Shown here piece by piece: positions 5,842-5,949 of a DNA stretch of 5,949 bases. Both the position numbers and the translations under genes were made by a program. Under the pieces are notes generated by a model. The model was not told the DNA's origin, made no database searches, and was given only the letters and a program-made list of their open reading frames with translations. Origin of the DNA: Thermoflexales bacterium (GTDB taxonomy: Bacteria > Chloroflexota > Anaerolineae > B4-G1); NCBI GenBank assembly GCA_007118795.1, contig SKQX01000081.1, positions 1 to 5,949 of the forward strand. The letters run 5' to 3'. The stretch's first letter is position 1; each line of letters starts with the position of its first letter.

Positions 5842-5949
5842 ATGGATCTGCAGCTGAGTGACGAACATCGTATGATTCGGGATATGGCCCGCGATTTTGC
5901 GCGGGCCGAGATCGCACCGGTCGCCGCGGAATTCGACGAGACTGGGGAG
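5842..5949 (+). CDS. Acyl-CoA dehydrogenase, N-terminal fragment cut by window
   Basis: Only 36 codons are in the window. They begin MDLQLSDEHRMIRDMARDF and continue with ARAEIAPVAAEFDETGE, the typical first two helices of the acyl-CoA dehydrogenase N-terminal domain: an LSDEHRMIRD start, then FARAEIAPVAAE. The family makes FAD-dependent dehydrogenases that put a trans-2,3 double bond in acyl-CoA thioesters, passing electrons to electron-transfer flavoprotein in the cytosol. The catalytic glutamate and FAD-binding segments lie beyond the window, so substrate chain length cannot be judged. The strong Shine-Dalgarno and the separation from upstream genes by the repeats suggest an independent transcription unit or the first gene of a fatty-acid or amino-acid degradation operon. 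Confidence 0.9.
   Translation, partial: MDLQLSDEHRMIRDMARDFARAEIAPVAAEFDETGE

Noticed and set aside
5837..5857. Upstream ATG giving a six-codon leader peptide before the acyl-CoA dehydrogenase
   Set aside because: The ATG is two nucleotides from the Shine-Dalgarno, too close to initiate well, and the peptide has no regulatory codon run; likely chance.

Overview
This 5.9-kb window comes from a GC-rich bacterial chromosome. Protein character (an ECF-type sigma factor, a GyrA with an alanine at the 83 position, a COG2865-type regulator, an acyl-CoA dehydrogenase) and the REP-like repeats of the CCCTCACCCTAACCCTCTCCC type would fit a Chloroflexota-like or other deep-branching GC-rich bacterium. 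That placement is inference from general similarity; nothing here proves the phylum.

Layout: (1) 1-551, minus strand: the first 183 residues of an ECF-like sigma-70 family factor whose 3' end runs off the window. (2) 552-966: a divergent intergenic region. It holds a good sigma-70-type promoter facing left (TTGACC-17-TATACT) with repeats in and beside it, a leader hairpin in front of the sigma gene, and a promoter facing right (TTTACG-17-TATAAT) for gyrA. (3) 967-3417, plus strand: a complete gyrA (816 aa) starting at TTG with a strong Shine-Dalgarno. All catalytic landmarks and the GyrA box are present, but the two main quinolone-contact positions are Ala83 and Gln87. (4) 3456-4820, plus strand, 38 bp behind gyrA: a 454-aa AlbA_2 (Schlafen-like) plus GHKL ATPase plus winged-helix protein of the COG2865 type. 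(5) 4821-5841: about 1 kb without a credible gene. It starts with a helically phased repeat (four TATCCCA in 38 bp) 13 bp after the stop codon, then holds two copies of a ~170-bp dispersed repeat, each ending in a GC-rich palindrome. (6) 5842-5949: the first 36 codons of an acyl-CoA dehydrogenase with a strong Shine-Dalgarno.

Working together: gyrA and the COG2865 gene are close enough to share a transcript, with no terminator visible between them. The sigma factor is transcribed away from them from its own promoter. The acyl-CoA dehydrogenase looks like an independent unit isolated by the repeat-rich spacer. No CRISPR array, tRNA, rRNA, transposase or phage gene was seen. The most interesting non-standard signals are the phased TATCCCA array beside the DNA-binding regulator gene, the altered quinolone pocket of GyrA, and the dispersed repeat pair. 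I see no clear new multi-gene system.
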